From Dasysyrphus tricinctus (taxonomy: Eukaryota; Arthropoda; Insecta; Diptera; Syrphidae): DNA of 64,000 bases. Below, one piece after another: positions 9,954 to 19,982 of this stretch. The notes below the pieces were generated by a model. It saw only the letters and a list, made by a program, of their open reading frames with translations, ran no database searches and had not been told where the DNA came from. The position numbers and the translations under genes were made by a program. The stretch is from positions 270,673,705 to 270,737,704 of the forward strand of contig OY992530.1 in assembly GCA_963921185.1 (NCBI GenBank), written 5' to 3'. Every line of letters begins with the position of its first letter. Within the stretch, counting starts at the first letter, position 1.

Positions 9954-12571
9954 ACCCCTGCAAAACAATATTTCCTTCTTTTGATAATTTGTGCTGGATA
10001 AAGTAAAAATCTTGTGTGACAAAGTGAGCCCCTAGGCGAATTAAAACTAAGTTTTCCCGTGTTGCAAACTAAAAATAAGTTATGTTGAAATTAAAATACC
10101 CTAAATTAAAAAACGTTTAATTAAAGTTAAAACAAAACGTCTAAACACCAAAAATTAACAAGCAAAAAAAAAAGGAAATAATAAGGTGAGTGCTGCGTTT
10201 TTTCTTCTGTTTAAAACATCTTTTGCGCATCGTGTTGAATAAAGTGCTTTTTCTAGTCCCGAGTGCTGAAAAGCCCTAGAAGCCCACGCGGAAGCTATAA
10301 CGCTGAGGGGCTCAATTTTTGTCTTGGCATTAACAAGATCCAAAACCTTGGATTAATCCAACCACGTCCACACAATCATCACCTTTTAGAAAGAAAAAAG
10401 CATCACTGATAGAACAAAATTGGGCACAAAACACCACGAGCTAGTCGCCCTCCTAGCCATCAAACAACAGAAAAAAAAAACCAATCACGCCAGCTTGGAA
10501 AAAAAAAATCCAACATAAACCACCAAACATCCACCAGCATTCACACATATACCCAGCAGCGAATCCGTCTTTGCAAAAAAACAGGCTGTGACTCCTCAAC
10601 CTGAGAAGCTGCAAGTAGCTTCCATCAGCGTGTTCTAATACCCCACCTTCGAACACCAAGCGTAACGCGTTTTCATAGCCGCAACAGCAGACTCAACTCA
10701 GCAAAAAGACAGCCTGTGACTCATCTAGCCAAGAAGCCTCCAGAAGCTTCCACAAGCTGTAAAAACACCTCTACCCTCTAGTGCGTTTCATACGAGCATC
10801 TCTCCTAGAGCATCACAGCATCCACACTTCCTCACCGATAATAAAACTACAATTTAATTCAGCATAACAAAACATAGCTCTCTCTACCGGTCCAAATTTC
10901 ATAATTAACAAAAGCTAAGTATTTAAATTTCGTTTTGCATTAAAATACAAAATTAATTTTGTAATTATATTATTACCTAGATTTTTTTATTTTTGTACAT
11001 TCAAAATCGTTCAAATTTTGTTTTTTTTTTATTTAACCATATCTACAGTTTAGCATCAAACATTAAAGAATCCCCTCGATGCTGTGCACACCATCCTGGA
11101 TGAATATACAACAAACAATATAAAAACAACACAATAAAACGAAAATACATCACATAAATTAACTACAATAAAAAAAAAAACTATCTTTGGGGTAAGTGAA
11201 TTTGATCTACTTATTATCTTAAATGAAATTTGAACGAACTTTTTTTTTATATATAAACATAAAATTCTATTGAAAATTGGATACGATTTGCATTAAAAGT
11301 GCAATATATTAATATAGATTTCACTCGCAATGTGAAACGAAAAAAAAAAAAAAAAAAACAATTCAATATAGTTTATTTTCATCATAAACATAAATGATTA
11401 GAAAGAAGGATAAGATTTCAGTTCTAAAGTCCTATTAAGAAATTGCTACTATCTTTTTTCCTGTTTTCTTATATAAAAAAAAATAATTAAAAAGAAAAAA
11501 AATCATTTTAAATATTTAATTTTGGATATTTATATTTCTATATATGTAGGCAAATATTTTTGAACCTTCAGTTTTAAATTAACATTCATTATACTGATCA
11601 GTCAAAAAAAATCTTAATTTTCATAGCATATGTATGTACCTAGAATATAGAGAGCGAGAAAAACAAAACTCTTCTAGTTGATCTCTTATTTTTAGTGATC
11701 GAAGAGAGAAAGAGAGAGAAAAAAAAAAAACTTATTTTGAGTTCTTTTTTTTATATATGTTCAATTTCTAATAACCTTTTGTTACATAGCTATATCTATA
11801 CATATTTGTTTTGAATAAAATATTTGAATTTATATTTTTCATGTTGAAAACATAATACATATTTTGATTTTTTCATTATTTTATGTACATTTGGGTTTTG
11901 GTTTTTTTATGTCCGCAGCATTCAATAGGGATTACTTTTGAATATTAAAATACGAATTGTTGATTCTTTTTTTCTTATGATTTTTGAAATTCTTCTTTTA
12001 AGAGAATGAGCTAAGACCATGGCTATGGTTTAAGTACCTTTTTAATAGGTGGATGTGGCTTCGCCAGGAATAGCCGAAGATAGAAACGGCGAAGGCGAAA
12101 TAAAAGATGAAAGTTTAAACTAACTTAGTTTAGCTTTCATATTACTGAAGGGGTTACCATACACATAGAGGACATGGTAACCAGGTTGTGCCACGTAGTA
12201 TAACCATAGGTTGTATTGTGTGGTACATGGGGTGGGTAAATCCTCAGAGGGCTTTATATCATCTTAGCTCTCCTCACTTCTCTAGGTTTATGATTCCTTC
12301 CTGTAGATGGGACAAACAGGCCTCGCCTACTCTTTTACGTATATTTACTGACGGCATGAAAATACGTAACGGCCGTTCAGGTTCTCTAACAGCAAGAACC
12401 CCCCCTCCGACGAGCTAACCTTGGCTATGCAAGCATGCCGCGCGGTTAGAGCCTGGACAAGCCACCCACTTTTGTTGCCATGACGTTTCAGGATACCTGT
12501 AAGTTCTGGAGCGTTGTGGTAACATTAAGAGTGGGTGGTTATCTCAACTAAGATCTTGAGCGTACGTTACA

Positions 12572-12933
12572 CCTTTGTTCGTGCTGTTTCTGACATCAAC
12601 CTTCAGCGAGCAATTCGAACGGCTGGAAAACGCACGCTCCCTGAAGCATTAGCGTTCGCCCTGACTATGGAAGCAGCAGAACAGGCTTCTCAAGGAGTTC
12701 ATCGGGTAAGAGAAATAGAAATTGAGGAGTGTTCTTGCCAGAGAACTGCATTCCAAAGGAACCAGCGAGATGGACCTGCTCGATGCTGGAACTGTAACAA
12801 AACCGGACATCTTCAACGCCAGTGCAGATTGCCACCTAGAAGACCTGCATGTCAACATTGTGGAAGCAGAAACAGCAACAACAACAATGTCAATACTCCT
12901 ACTCGGCCCGTTTCTCAACCGGGAAACGAGTAA
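12572..12933 (+). pseudogene. gag: 3' part of gag of Ty3/gypsy element B, cut by element A
   Basis: The open frame begins directly at the LTR end of A and reads through a gag C-terminal region (RAVSDINLQRAIRTAGKR, then a leucine/alanine-rich helix) to a CCHC knuckle CWNCNKTGHLQRQC and a second CQHCG. The 5' half of gag, primer site and 5' LTR of B must lie left of the window, beyond A's 5' LTR. The stop TAA is at 12931-12933, directly after the frameshift site. Confidence 0.85.
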
Positions 12934-15900
12934 GAACCAACTTCGAGGGGCAGAAGCTGGTTTCTGGTATCGATGGCCCCAGAACCACCATCCAGGTATC
13001 ACAGACGAAACGAAACAATAAAAGTCTGACTGTGGAGGCAACACTAAACGGCAAAAAGCAAGTGGCTACGATCGACACCGGTGCCACTGCCTCCATTGTT
13101 CGAAAGGACTTGGTGAAGATGACATGGCTGCACAACACCAACACTTACCGCCTGAAAACTGCAACAGGAGAGGCAGCCAGAGTTTACGGGGAAGTTCGTC
13201 TTACAATTCGTTTGGCAGAACTGGAGTTTTCACATCTGTTTCTGGTAGCAGATATATGTGACGAGTGCATCGTTGGAATCGACTTTATGAAAGAGCATGG
13301 AGTAATTCTCGACATCGGGAAGCAAGTTCTCAAGTACCGAAATGTGGAGATTCCTATGGTTTACGGCAATGAAAACTCATCAACTCTCAGGACTGTCATA
13401 AAAGAAGATATATGCCTGCCACCTTCTTCAGAAGTGTTCGTTTGGACAAAAATAAAGGGAGATTTGGGTAGCCATCGATACCTAATGGTGGAGCCAGACT
13501 CTGAACAGTCTTCTCAAAACATCATCTTAGGGAAGACCCTTGTGGCACCAAAGAACAACATGGTACCCGTACGGATACTTAACATCAAACCGTACGAAGT
13601 TAAGCTAAGAAAAGGAGAAATTGTTGGAAAGTGTGAATCTGTTTCCGCCATAACTACGATCACAGAAGCTGACGCACAAAAATCTGTGGACCCCGGCAAA
13701 GTGAACTCTATGAAGGCAAAAATTCTGAAGTCATCCAAATTAACTAAACGTCAGCTAAGTGTTGCTGGAAGCCTCCTTCACGAGTACGGTGATATACTCT
13801 CTTCACCCAGTGGGCAGTTTGGTCGAACACAACTGGTGCAGCATCGAATCGACACAGGAGACGCAAGACCTATTCGACAACCAGCAAGACGTCTCCCATT
13901 AGCCAAACAAGCCGAAGTTGAAGAGATGATATCGACCATGAAGAAAGATGGACTAATCGAAAACTCTAAAAGTCCATGGGCATCCCCAGTTGTTCTTGTC
14001 AAAAAGAAGGACGGAAGTACTCGATTTTGTGTGGACTATCGGAGGCTGAACGATGTGACAAAGAAAGACAGCTACCCTCTGCCAAGAATCAGCGATACTC
14101 TGGATGCGATGGAAGGTGCTGAATGGTTTTCAACATTGGACTTAAAGAGTGGCTACTGGCAGGTAGAAATCCATCCAGAAGATCGAGAAAAGACGGCTTT
14201 CTCCACAGGAAATGGTCTGTGGCAATTTAAAGTGATGCCTTTCGGACTATGCAACGCTCCGGCAACATTTGAGCGTTTGATGGAGTGCGTTTTACAAGGA
14301 CTTACTTGGAAATCTTGCCTAGTCTATTTGGACGATGTCATTGTTTATGGTAAGACATTTGATGAGCATTGTGGAAACCTTAAGGCCGTGTTCCAGAGGC
14401 TTCGAGAAGCAAACTTGAAATTGAATCCAGACAAATGCGAGTTTTTCAAGTCTGAGGTAAAATACTTGGGACATATCATCTCTTCCCAAGGAGTGAAGAC
14501 TGATCCTGAAAAAGTTGACACCGTAAAGAATTGGCCAACACCACAGGATAAATATCAACTCCGGAGCTTTCTTGGTCTAGCCACGTACTATCGACGATTT
14601 GTGAAGGATTTTGCTGGGATCGCGAAAAGTTTGCATCAGCTAACAGAGAAAGGCAAACCGTTCAAATGGTCAAGCGAGTGCGAGAAAAGCTTCCAGGAAC
14701 TTAAGCAGCGCCTATGCAATACACCAGTTTTGGCCTATCCGACACCAGGGAAACCTTTCATCATCGACGCTGACGCAAGTAACGTGGGAATTGGTGCCGT
14801 ACTATCACAAGTCCACGAAGGAGAAGAGAAGGTCGTTGCCTATTACAGCAAGGTGCTCTCAAAGCCAGAAAGAAATTACTGTGTGACCAGAAGAGAACTT
14901 CTAGCTTTAGTATCGGCAACAAAACACTTCCATAAGTACATCTATGGACAGAAGTTCCTTCTTCGAACAGATCATGGCGCACTTAATTGGCTGTTGAACT
15001 TCAAAAATCCAGAAGGTCAAGTGGCAAGATGGATTGAGAGATTGCAGACATACGACTACCAGATCCAACATCGAAGAGGAAGGTTGCACTCAAATGCAGA
15101 TGCCTTATCTCGGAGACCATGCAAACCGGACTGCAAGCACTGCACACGTCAAGAAGAGAAAGAGGTTGCTTCCATCCAGCGATTAAGAGCCGACCCCATT
15201 TACGGTTGGAGTAATGAAGAAGTAAGAGCTGCCCAACAAGAAGACTCGGATATTGAACCCATTCTTGCATGGAAGGAACACCAAGAGAAGCCAGAATGGG
15301 GTGACATCTCCGACAGAAGTCCAACTCTTAAGGCGTATTGGGCACAATGGGACTCGCTTCATGTACAAGAAGGAATACTAAGACGTAAATGGGAGTCCAC
15401 AGACGGCAAATCATATGTGATGCAGCTAGTCGTACCTCGTTCCAAAGTTAATGACGTTCTTCAAGAGATGCATGATGGAGCTTCCGGAGGACATTTGGGT
15501 GTCAATAAGACACTGGAAAAGGTAAGGCAGCGATTCTACTGGCTACATGCAAGAGAAGACGTCGAAAAATGGTGCCGAAAATGTGATACTTGTGCTGCAA
15601 GCAAGGGACCAGGCAGAAAAGTACAGAGTAAGATGCAGCAGTATAATGTGGGCACGCCTTTTGAAAGAATTGCAATAGACGTTGCAGGCCCTTTTCCAGA
15701 AACCAGAAACGGAAACCGATACATCCTGGTAGTAATGGACTACTTCAGCAAGTGGCCTGAGGCATTTGCCATCCCAAACCAGGAAACCAAAACAGTCGCG
15801 GATCAGATTGTTTTCAACTGGGTAAGCAGGTTTGGTGTACCTATGGAACTCCATTCAGATCAAGGGAGGAACTTCGAGTCCAAAATCTTTCAGGAAGTTT

Positions 15901-16535
15901 GTACACTCCTTGGCATTAAAAAGACGAGGACAACACCGCTTCACCCACAATCTGATGGGATGGTTGAACGATTCAACCGGACCCTTAAAGAACACCTTTC
16001 CAAAGTTGTAAGCGACAACCAACGAGACTGGGATCGGCATATTCCGTTATTCTTGATGGCCTATCGAAGTGCGGTACATAGCTCAACAGGACATACACCA
16101 TCAGAAATCCTGCTCGGGAGCACAATACGACTACCAAGCGAAATCAAATTTGGATGTTATACAAGTGAGCCACAAGGAATAGACGACTACGTGGACAACC
16201 TCAAAGAAAAGCTAGTTGACATTCACGAAAGGACGAGGGCAAATATAAAGCTGTCGAGTGATCGGATGAAAACAAGATACGACGCAAAAGCCACAACGAC
16301 AGGATTCCAAGTGGGAGACCTTGTGTGGTTTTATAATCCCCACCGTCGGAAGGGACTCTCACCGAAGCTTCAACAAAATTGGGAAGGCCCTTATACTATT
16401 GTAACACGAATAAACGATGTCGTCTACCGCATTCAGAGAGGATTAAGAGGCAAACTAAAAGTAGTTCACAGCGACCGTTTACATCATTATAATGGTGATG
16501 AAAGTGATGGATTTGCTCGGGACGATCAATCCTAA
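12849..16535 (+). CDS. pol: Pol polyprotein of Ty3/gypsy element B (protease, RT, RNase H, integrase)
   Basis: Uninterrupted frame, probably entered by frameshift at 12921. Counting from 12849: protease IDTGATAS (Asp 76); RT active site YLDD at about 493-496; RNase H DADASNVGIG (Asp 640) and TDHGALNWL; integrase zinc finger HDGASGGHLG...CRKCDTC near 871-910; integrase Asp 944, Asp 1004, Glu 1040 (D-35-E); then a basic C-terminal tail. It resembles the 412/mdg1-type pol annotated in flies (inference). The coding frame is intact although the element lost its 5' gag to A, so B itself should not replicate. Confidence 0.93.
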   Translation: MSTLWKQKQQQQQCQYSYSARFSTGKRVRTNFEGQKLVSGIDGPRTTIQVSQTKRNNKSLTVEATLNGKKQVATIDTGATASIVRKDLVKMTWLHNTNTYRLKTATGEAARVYGEVRLTIRLAELEFSHLFLVADICDECIVGIDFMKEHGVILDIGKQVLKYRNVEIPMVYGNENSSTLRTVIKEDICLPPSSEVFVWTKIKGDLGSHRYLMVEPDSEQSSQNIILGKTLVAPKNNMVPVRILNIKPYEVKLRKGEIVGKCESVSAITTITEADAQKSVDPGKVNSMKAKILKSSKLTKRQLSVAGSLLHEYGDILSSPSGQFGRTQLVQHRIDTGDARPIRQPARRLPLAKQAEVEEMISTMKKDGLIENSKSPWASPVVLVKKKDGSTRFCVDYRRLNDVTKKDSYPLPRISDTLDAMEGAEWFSTLDLKSGYWQVEIHPEDREKTAFSTGNGLWQFKVMPFGLCNAPATFERLMECVLQGLTWKSCLVYLDDVIVYGKTFDEHCGNLKAVFQRLREANLKLNPDKCEFFKSEVKYLGHIISSQGVKTDPEKVDTVKNWPTPQDKYQLRSFLGLATYYRRFVKDFAGIAKSLHQLTEKGKPFKWSSECEKSFQELKQRLCNTPVLAYPTPGKPFIIDADASNVGIGAVLSQVHEGEEKVVAYYSKVLSKPERNYCVTRRELLALVSATKHFHKYIYGQKFLLRTDHGALNWLLNFKNPEGQVARWIERLQTYDYQIQHRRGRLHSNADALSRRPCKPDCKHCTRQEEKEVASIQRLRADPIYGWSNEEVRAAQQEDSDIEPILAWKEHQEKPEWGDISDRSPTLKAYWAQWDSLHVQEGILRRKWESTDGKSYVMQLVVPRSKVNDVLQEMHDGASGGHLGVNKTLEKVRQRFYWLHAREDVEKWCRKCDTCAASKGPGRKVQSKMQQYNVGTPFERIAIDVAGPFPETRNGNRYILVVMDYFSKWPEAFAIPNQETKTVADQIVFNWVSRFGVPMELHSDQGRNFESKIFQEVCTLLGIKKTRTTPLHPQSDGMVERFNRTLKEHLSKVVSDNQRDWDRHIPLFLMAYRSAVHSSTGHTPSEILLGSTIRLPSEIKFGCYTSEPQGIDDYVDNLKEKLVDIHERTRANIKLSSDRMKTRYDAKATTTGFQVGDLVWFYNPHRRKGLSPKLQQNWEGPYTIVTRINDVVYRIQRGLRGKLKVVHSDRLHHYNGDESDGFARDDQS
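12921..12962 (+). promoter_or_regulatory. -1 ribosomal frameshift signal, gag/pol of element B
   Basis: GGGAAAC at 12921-12927 (G GGA AAC in the gag frame) lies one codon before the gag stop. After a 7-nt spacer, AACCAACTTC (12935-12944) can pair with GAAGCTGGTT (12953-12962) across an 8-nt loop, with one mismatch. Heptamer and spacer length are the same as in element A. Confidence 0.78.
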
Positions 16536-16546
16536 GAGGGGGGCAG
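16534..16546 (+). promoter_or_regulatory. Polypurine tract of element B
   Basis: AAGAGGGGGGCAG lies between the pol stop and the TGTAATA start of the LTR, the usual place for the plus-strand primer. Confidence 0.8.
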
Positions 16547-17048
16547 TGTAATAACTTTCCATATTTGAACTATAACGACTCCGAAATGCAAGCAAACGGA
16601 CACAATAAAGCTTACGGTCGCAGTGCAAACATACCCTTATTAGCTATAATTATAGCAACTCTCAAACGAAGGAAGCGCCATCTGCCGGATTATAGCAGAT
16701 TTACCAGCTGTCAAATAAAAGCTTTTGGAAGGGAAATTATTGGGAAATTTCCCCTACGGAAAGCTCTGGAAGCAGAGACCAGAACGTTCTCCTTATTTCC
16801 AGAGTTTGGAAAACAAGTATAAAAGCACATGATTGAACGGCAGCGACACAGTTTGTTTTTAATCGTGAAAGAATAAAGTTGGTTATAATAAAAGTGAAAA
16901 GTAAAGTTTGTGAATTAATTTCAGTGGTGAATAATAAATTGTTTTGCTTGTAGTAAGAAAAGTAAAGTGTTTTATTTTGTGAAATAAATAAGTGGACGTT
17001 TTGAATAAAGTAAATAAGTTTTATTAACGAACCTGAGAAAATATTACA
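16547..17048 (+). repeat. 3' LTR of element B
   Basis: Starts TGTAATA and ends TATTACA, a 7-bp terminal inverted repeat, 502 bp long, directly after the polypurine tract. It contains TATAAAAG (16818-16825) and AATAAA at 16872-16877, so U3, R and U5 are recognisable. The partner 5' LTR is outside the window, so the boundary rests on the inverted ends and the polypurine tract. Confidence 0.85.
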
Positions 17049-17204
17049 GTATTATTATTTATATAAAACTTACTGACGATGGAAGCATTGCTTCCGAAAT
17101 GCATTTAAGTAAATAAATAAATAAAATAAGTGTTTTTAAGTTATTCAAAATAATATCTTTTATTTATTTCATGAAAAAACACGTTGAAAATCTCCAATAT
17201 CAAA

Positions 17205-18780
17205 TCAATTTAATTTTTTTTATTTTTTTGTTTAATGTATTTTTTATTTCATTTCAATTCAAAAAAGTATCTAACTAATACAAAACTGTGAAAAAAATCC
17301 ACTGGAATTGCGGTTTTCTTGTCATTTTGATGACAACTTCGCATTGTTTAGGAACACCACAATTTGTTCCTTTACCTGTGCCGAGATTCAGCTAATTCGA
17401 AGCCGCAGGGAGTGAGTGAGATGAGTCACTTTTCGTCGAAAATCGATTCAGTTAGCAAAAGGGAGTGAGTGAGCGAGTGAAATGAAATGTCAGATTACTC
17501 GCCAGATATTTCCGCAGTGACTTGGTGTATGTGTTGGTAAATTTCTAGTTTTGGATAGGTATGTGAGCTTTTCTCAAGAATTCCTATTCATGGATAGGAA
17601 ACGAAATAAAAAACAACAACGTAGATAAAAACAACTACCCTTTTATTGATTCTTTAATTTTATTTTATTATCATATGCACATATGTATATATATGTATAT
17701 TAAATAAATGTATATTCTATTCACTTTCAGCACTTTTAAACTTTTTATTTCTCAAGGGTAAAACTCACATTAAACTTTAATTATGACAAAAAAAATAATT
17801 GAAACAAAAGATACTCCAAACTCCATTATTAAAGATTCCAATGTTAACATTGTTGTATTTGTTGAATCATTTCGTTTTGCGTAACGAGTGTGACAAGGAG
17901 GTAGAATTTAGCTCTTTTATATTTATTCTTTGTCTCATGTTCGAAACTAAATTCGAACTTACTCATTTCACTTAAATAGCTGAATCACTTTTGCGAGTGA
18001 AGTGAGATGAGTCGGCGAGTAAGGCGAGTCATCTCATCTCACTCGCTGAAATAGCTGAATCTCGGCACTGGTTTGAAAGACTTTGAAGTTTTGGTGAGGA
18101 AAAACAGTTCGATGAATCAATTTGAAAATTTACAAGAATATTGATGATTTAAAAGTCTATAAATTTGCATACCAACGCAAGTCATGCAATCAATATTTGC
18201 AACGAAAAAAAAAAATTTACGAAAACACCACAAAACGTCGGTTTTTAGTACTTTTTTTAAACTAACGGTGAACGGTAAAAAAAAATAATTTCTACAAAAT
18301 CATAAAAAAAATCTTGTAAAACGCTTTTTCAAATTTCCAAAACTGTCTTTGAAATTTTTATAACGTCATTATTTGCTGAGATATTGGTAATCAAGTCTAA
18401 AAGTATCTTTTTTCATTCAAAGTCAGATAAACCATGTCAAAAAAAATCGTACGACAACAAAAAAATTGAATTGAAGCTGAATAAACAAGGTATCTGATCA
18501 TGATATTTAATTGACTCAAAAAAAATTATCCATAGAAATGAGGACCTTCAAAAAAAATAAAAAAAAAATAATTTAGTTGTCTCGTCTCATTTTTTGCAAT
18601 AACGCAATAACGGTACTTCAAAAAAATTTGTTTGCAAAAAAATTTCGAAACAAAAAACATAAAGCTGTAAAATGCTTTTTATTTCAACTCAATACGACCA
18701 CTCGTCACAAAGATACAGCTCTTCAAAAAACGCTAACAAAAATTGAAAAAAATGTGTTCCTTTAATATTGTTGACTAGTG
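17205..18780 (+). repeat. Interspersed repeat E, copy 1 (split by a MITE)
   Basis: The flanks of the MITE at 17379-18067 match the unbroken copy at 24803-25611 over about 800 bp, from TTTTTATTTCATTTCAA to GTTGACTAGTG followed by TA. CTAGT at both ends of copy 2 suggests short inverted termini and a TA target. No coding frame is seen, so it is probably a non-autonomous element of unknown family. Confidence 0.65.
17379..18067. mobile_element. MITE with TGCCGAGATTCAGCTA termini, in repeat E
   Basis: Ends TGCCGAGATTCAGCTAATTC and, inverted, TGCCGAGATTCAGCTATTTC. Target duplication CTG at 17376-17378 and 18068-18070. The empty site is visible in repeat E copy 2 (TTTACCTGGTGTG near 24951). A 3-bp duplication suggests PIF/Harbinger-like mobilisation. 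The subterminal parts are rich in GAGTGAGT-type repeats. Confidence 0.85.
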
Positions 18781-18782
18781 TA

Positions 18783-19377
18783 TTTGATTTTCCAAAAAAA
18801 ATTTTGAAACATTTTTTTAAAAATCCAAAAAATATTTTTTCAAAAATTTTGGTACACAAAACTATTTATATTTTTTGGAAGTTTCTGTGTAAAAAAAAAA
18901 TAATTGAAATCGGCCATACCGTTTTGAAGAAAATCAAAAATCAATAAAATGGTTCTTTGGGAGGTACCATTAATAACCATATCTGAAAAATGGTATTCCA
19001 CCAAAAGAAAGCCCTTACTAAAATAAATTAATTGAATTTTTTTTAAGAAAAGTTGTCGAGCCGTTTTTGAGAAAAATACGATTATGTAAAATTGCTAAAA
19101 AAAATTGTATGGCAGGTACCGTTATTTTTGATTCTAAAAAAAAAATGAAAAAAAACGTGTGGGCATAATCACCAAAAACCACTATGTACCAAGTTTGAAG
19201 AAAATCGATCGAGCCGTTTAATCTGTAGACGAACAGACAGACAGACAGACAGACAGAATTGTGCCACCCACTTTTTTAGTGTTCTCTATCATCGTAATAT
19301 CATGTTTGATTGTTATCTCAAAATTTTTTTTTTGCACGAATCCAAAACTTGCCTTATAGTACCTATAATCGCAAGTA
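18783..19377 (-). repeat. Hairpin/GTCT repeat R, copy 1
   Basis: Member of a repeat family also at 41998-43425, 48148-51850 (split) and, truncated, 53740-54712. On the minus strand it begins with a hairpin (19377-19348: ACTTGC, TTATAG, loop, CTATAA, GCAAGT), then a conserved 100-nt stretch, then a (GTCT)n tract at 19259-19226 and degenerate AT-rich sequence. The layout recalls dipteran mini-me/DINE-1-type elements with GTCY tracts (inference). Confidence 0.7.
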
Positions 19378-19659
19378 AAAAAGAAAGCTAGAACTCAAAG
19401 AGAAGGAGCTTGGAAACCAAAGAGACTGAATTGTGATCTCAATTCCAAAACACTAAGTGGATTTTTTATTTTGTTTTTATGGTTTAAGAAAACAAAGTAA
19501 TGAAGTGTTATATTTCTTAGTTTTTTTTTATTTATATTTAAGTTAAGATAAGAAAAAAACATGCCAATGAAGTGCCTTTTAATTTAACTAACATAAGTAC
19601 TTGTTTTCGTTAACTCATTAATCTTAGAAAAAAAGTTAAAATAAAATGTGATAATTTCC
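19378..19659. other. Unassigned stretch, possible 3' flank of the Harbinger gene
   Basis: No frame or repeat recognised. It lies between repeat R and the transposase stop codon. The left terminus of the Harbinger element was not found here. Confidence 0.3.
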
Positions 19660-19982
19660 TCAGAGAGAATTTTTAATTTCATCTCTTATTCGCTTTGCAA
19701 GGTTACTGTAACTACCACTACTAACATTCGGTGAAGTTGGAACTTCATTTTCGACATTTTCTACAGCTATTAATGATTGTTCTAAGTCTACCTTAAATTT
19801 TAAACAAACGTTATGCAACATGGCGCACACGTTAGTAATGCAGGCTGCTTTTTCCGGCTGGTAATACAGCTCCCTTGAGTGCAATAGGCATCGGAACCTT
19901 CCTTTGAGAACTCCAAAACATCTCTCTATAGTACTTCGACATTTTGAATGCACCGTATTATACTTTGCTTCACTGCTGTTCC
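19660..19982 (-). pseudogene. PIF/Harbinger (HARBI1-like) transposase, C-terminal piece
   Basis: Minus-strand frame with RSTIERCFGVLKGRFRCL and ACITNVCAMLHNVCL, hallmarks of the DDE_Tnp_4 (HARBI1) C-terminal region, carrying the last acidic catalytic residue (the Glu in IERCFGVLKGRF). It ends at a stop at 19660. The upstream part is separated by the hAT element at 19983-21686; removing that element and one GCTGTTCC copy gives a continuous frame into MTPYRAV at 21690-21720. Confidence 0.85.

Larger units (their letters stand above)
9226..12571 (+). repeat. 3' LTR of element A (about 3.35 kb)
   Basis: The right end is certain (the direct repeat with 1-2169 stops at 12571). The left end is inferred from the polypurine tract and TG start. 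A TATA box sits at 9947, so transcription should start near 9975, giving U3 of about 0.75 kb and R plus U5 of about 2.6 kb, unusually long. The U3 carries a tRNA-like insert (9466-9540). Downstream of the expected start are splice-donor-like AAG|GTGAGT (about 10184) and GG|GTAAGT (about 11190), and an acceptor-like TTATGTCCGCAG (ends near 11918). Confidence 0.75.
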
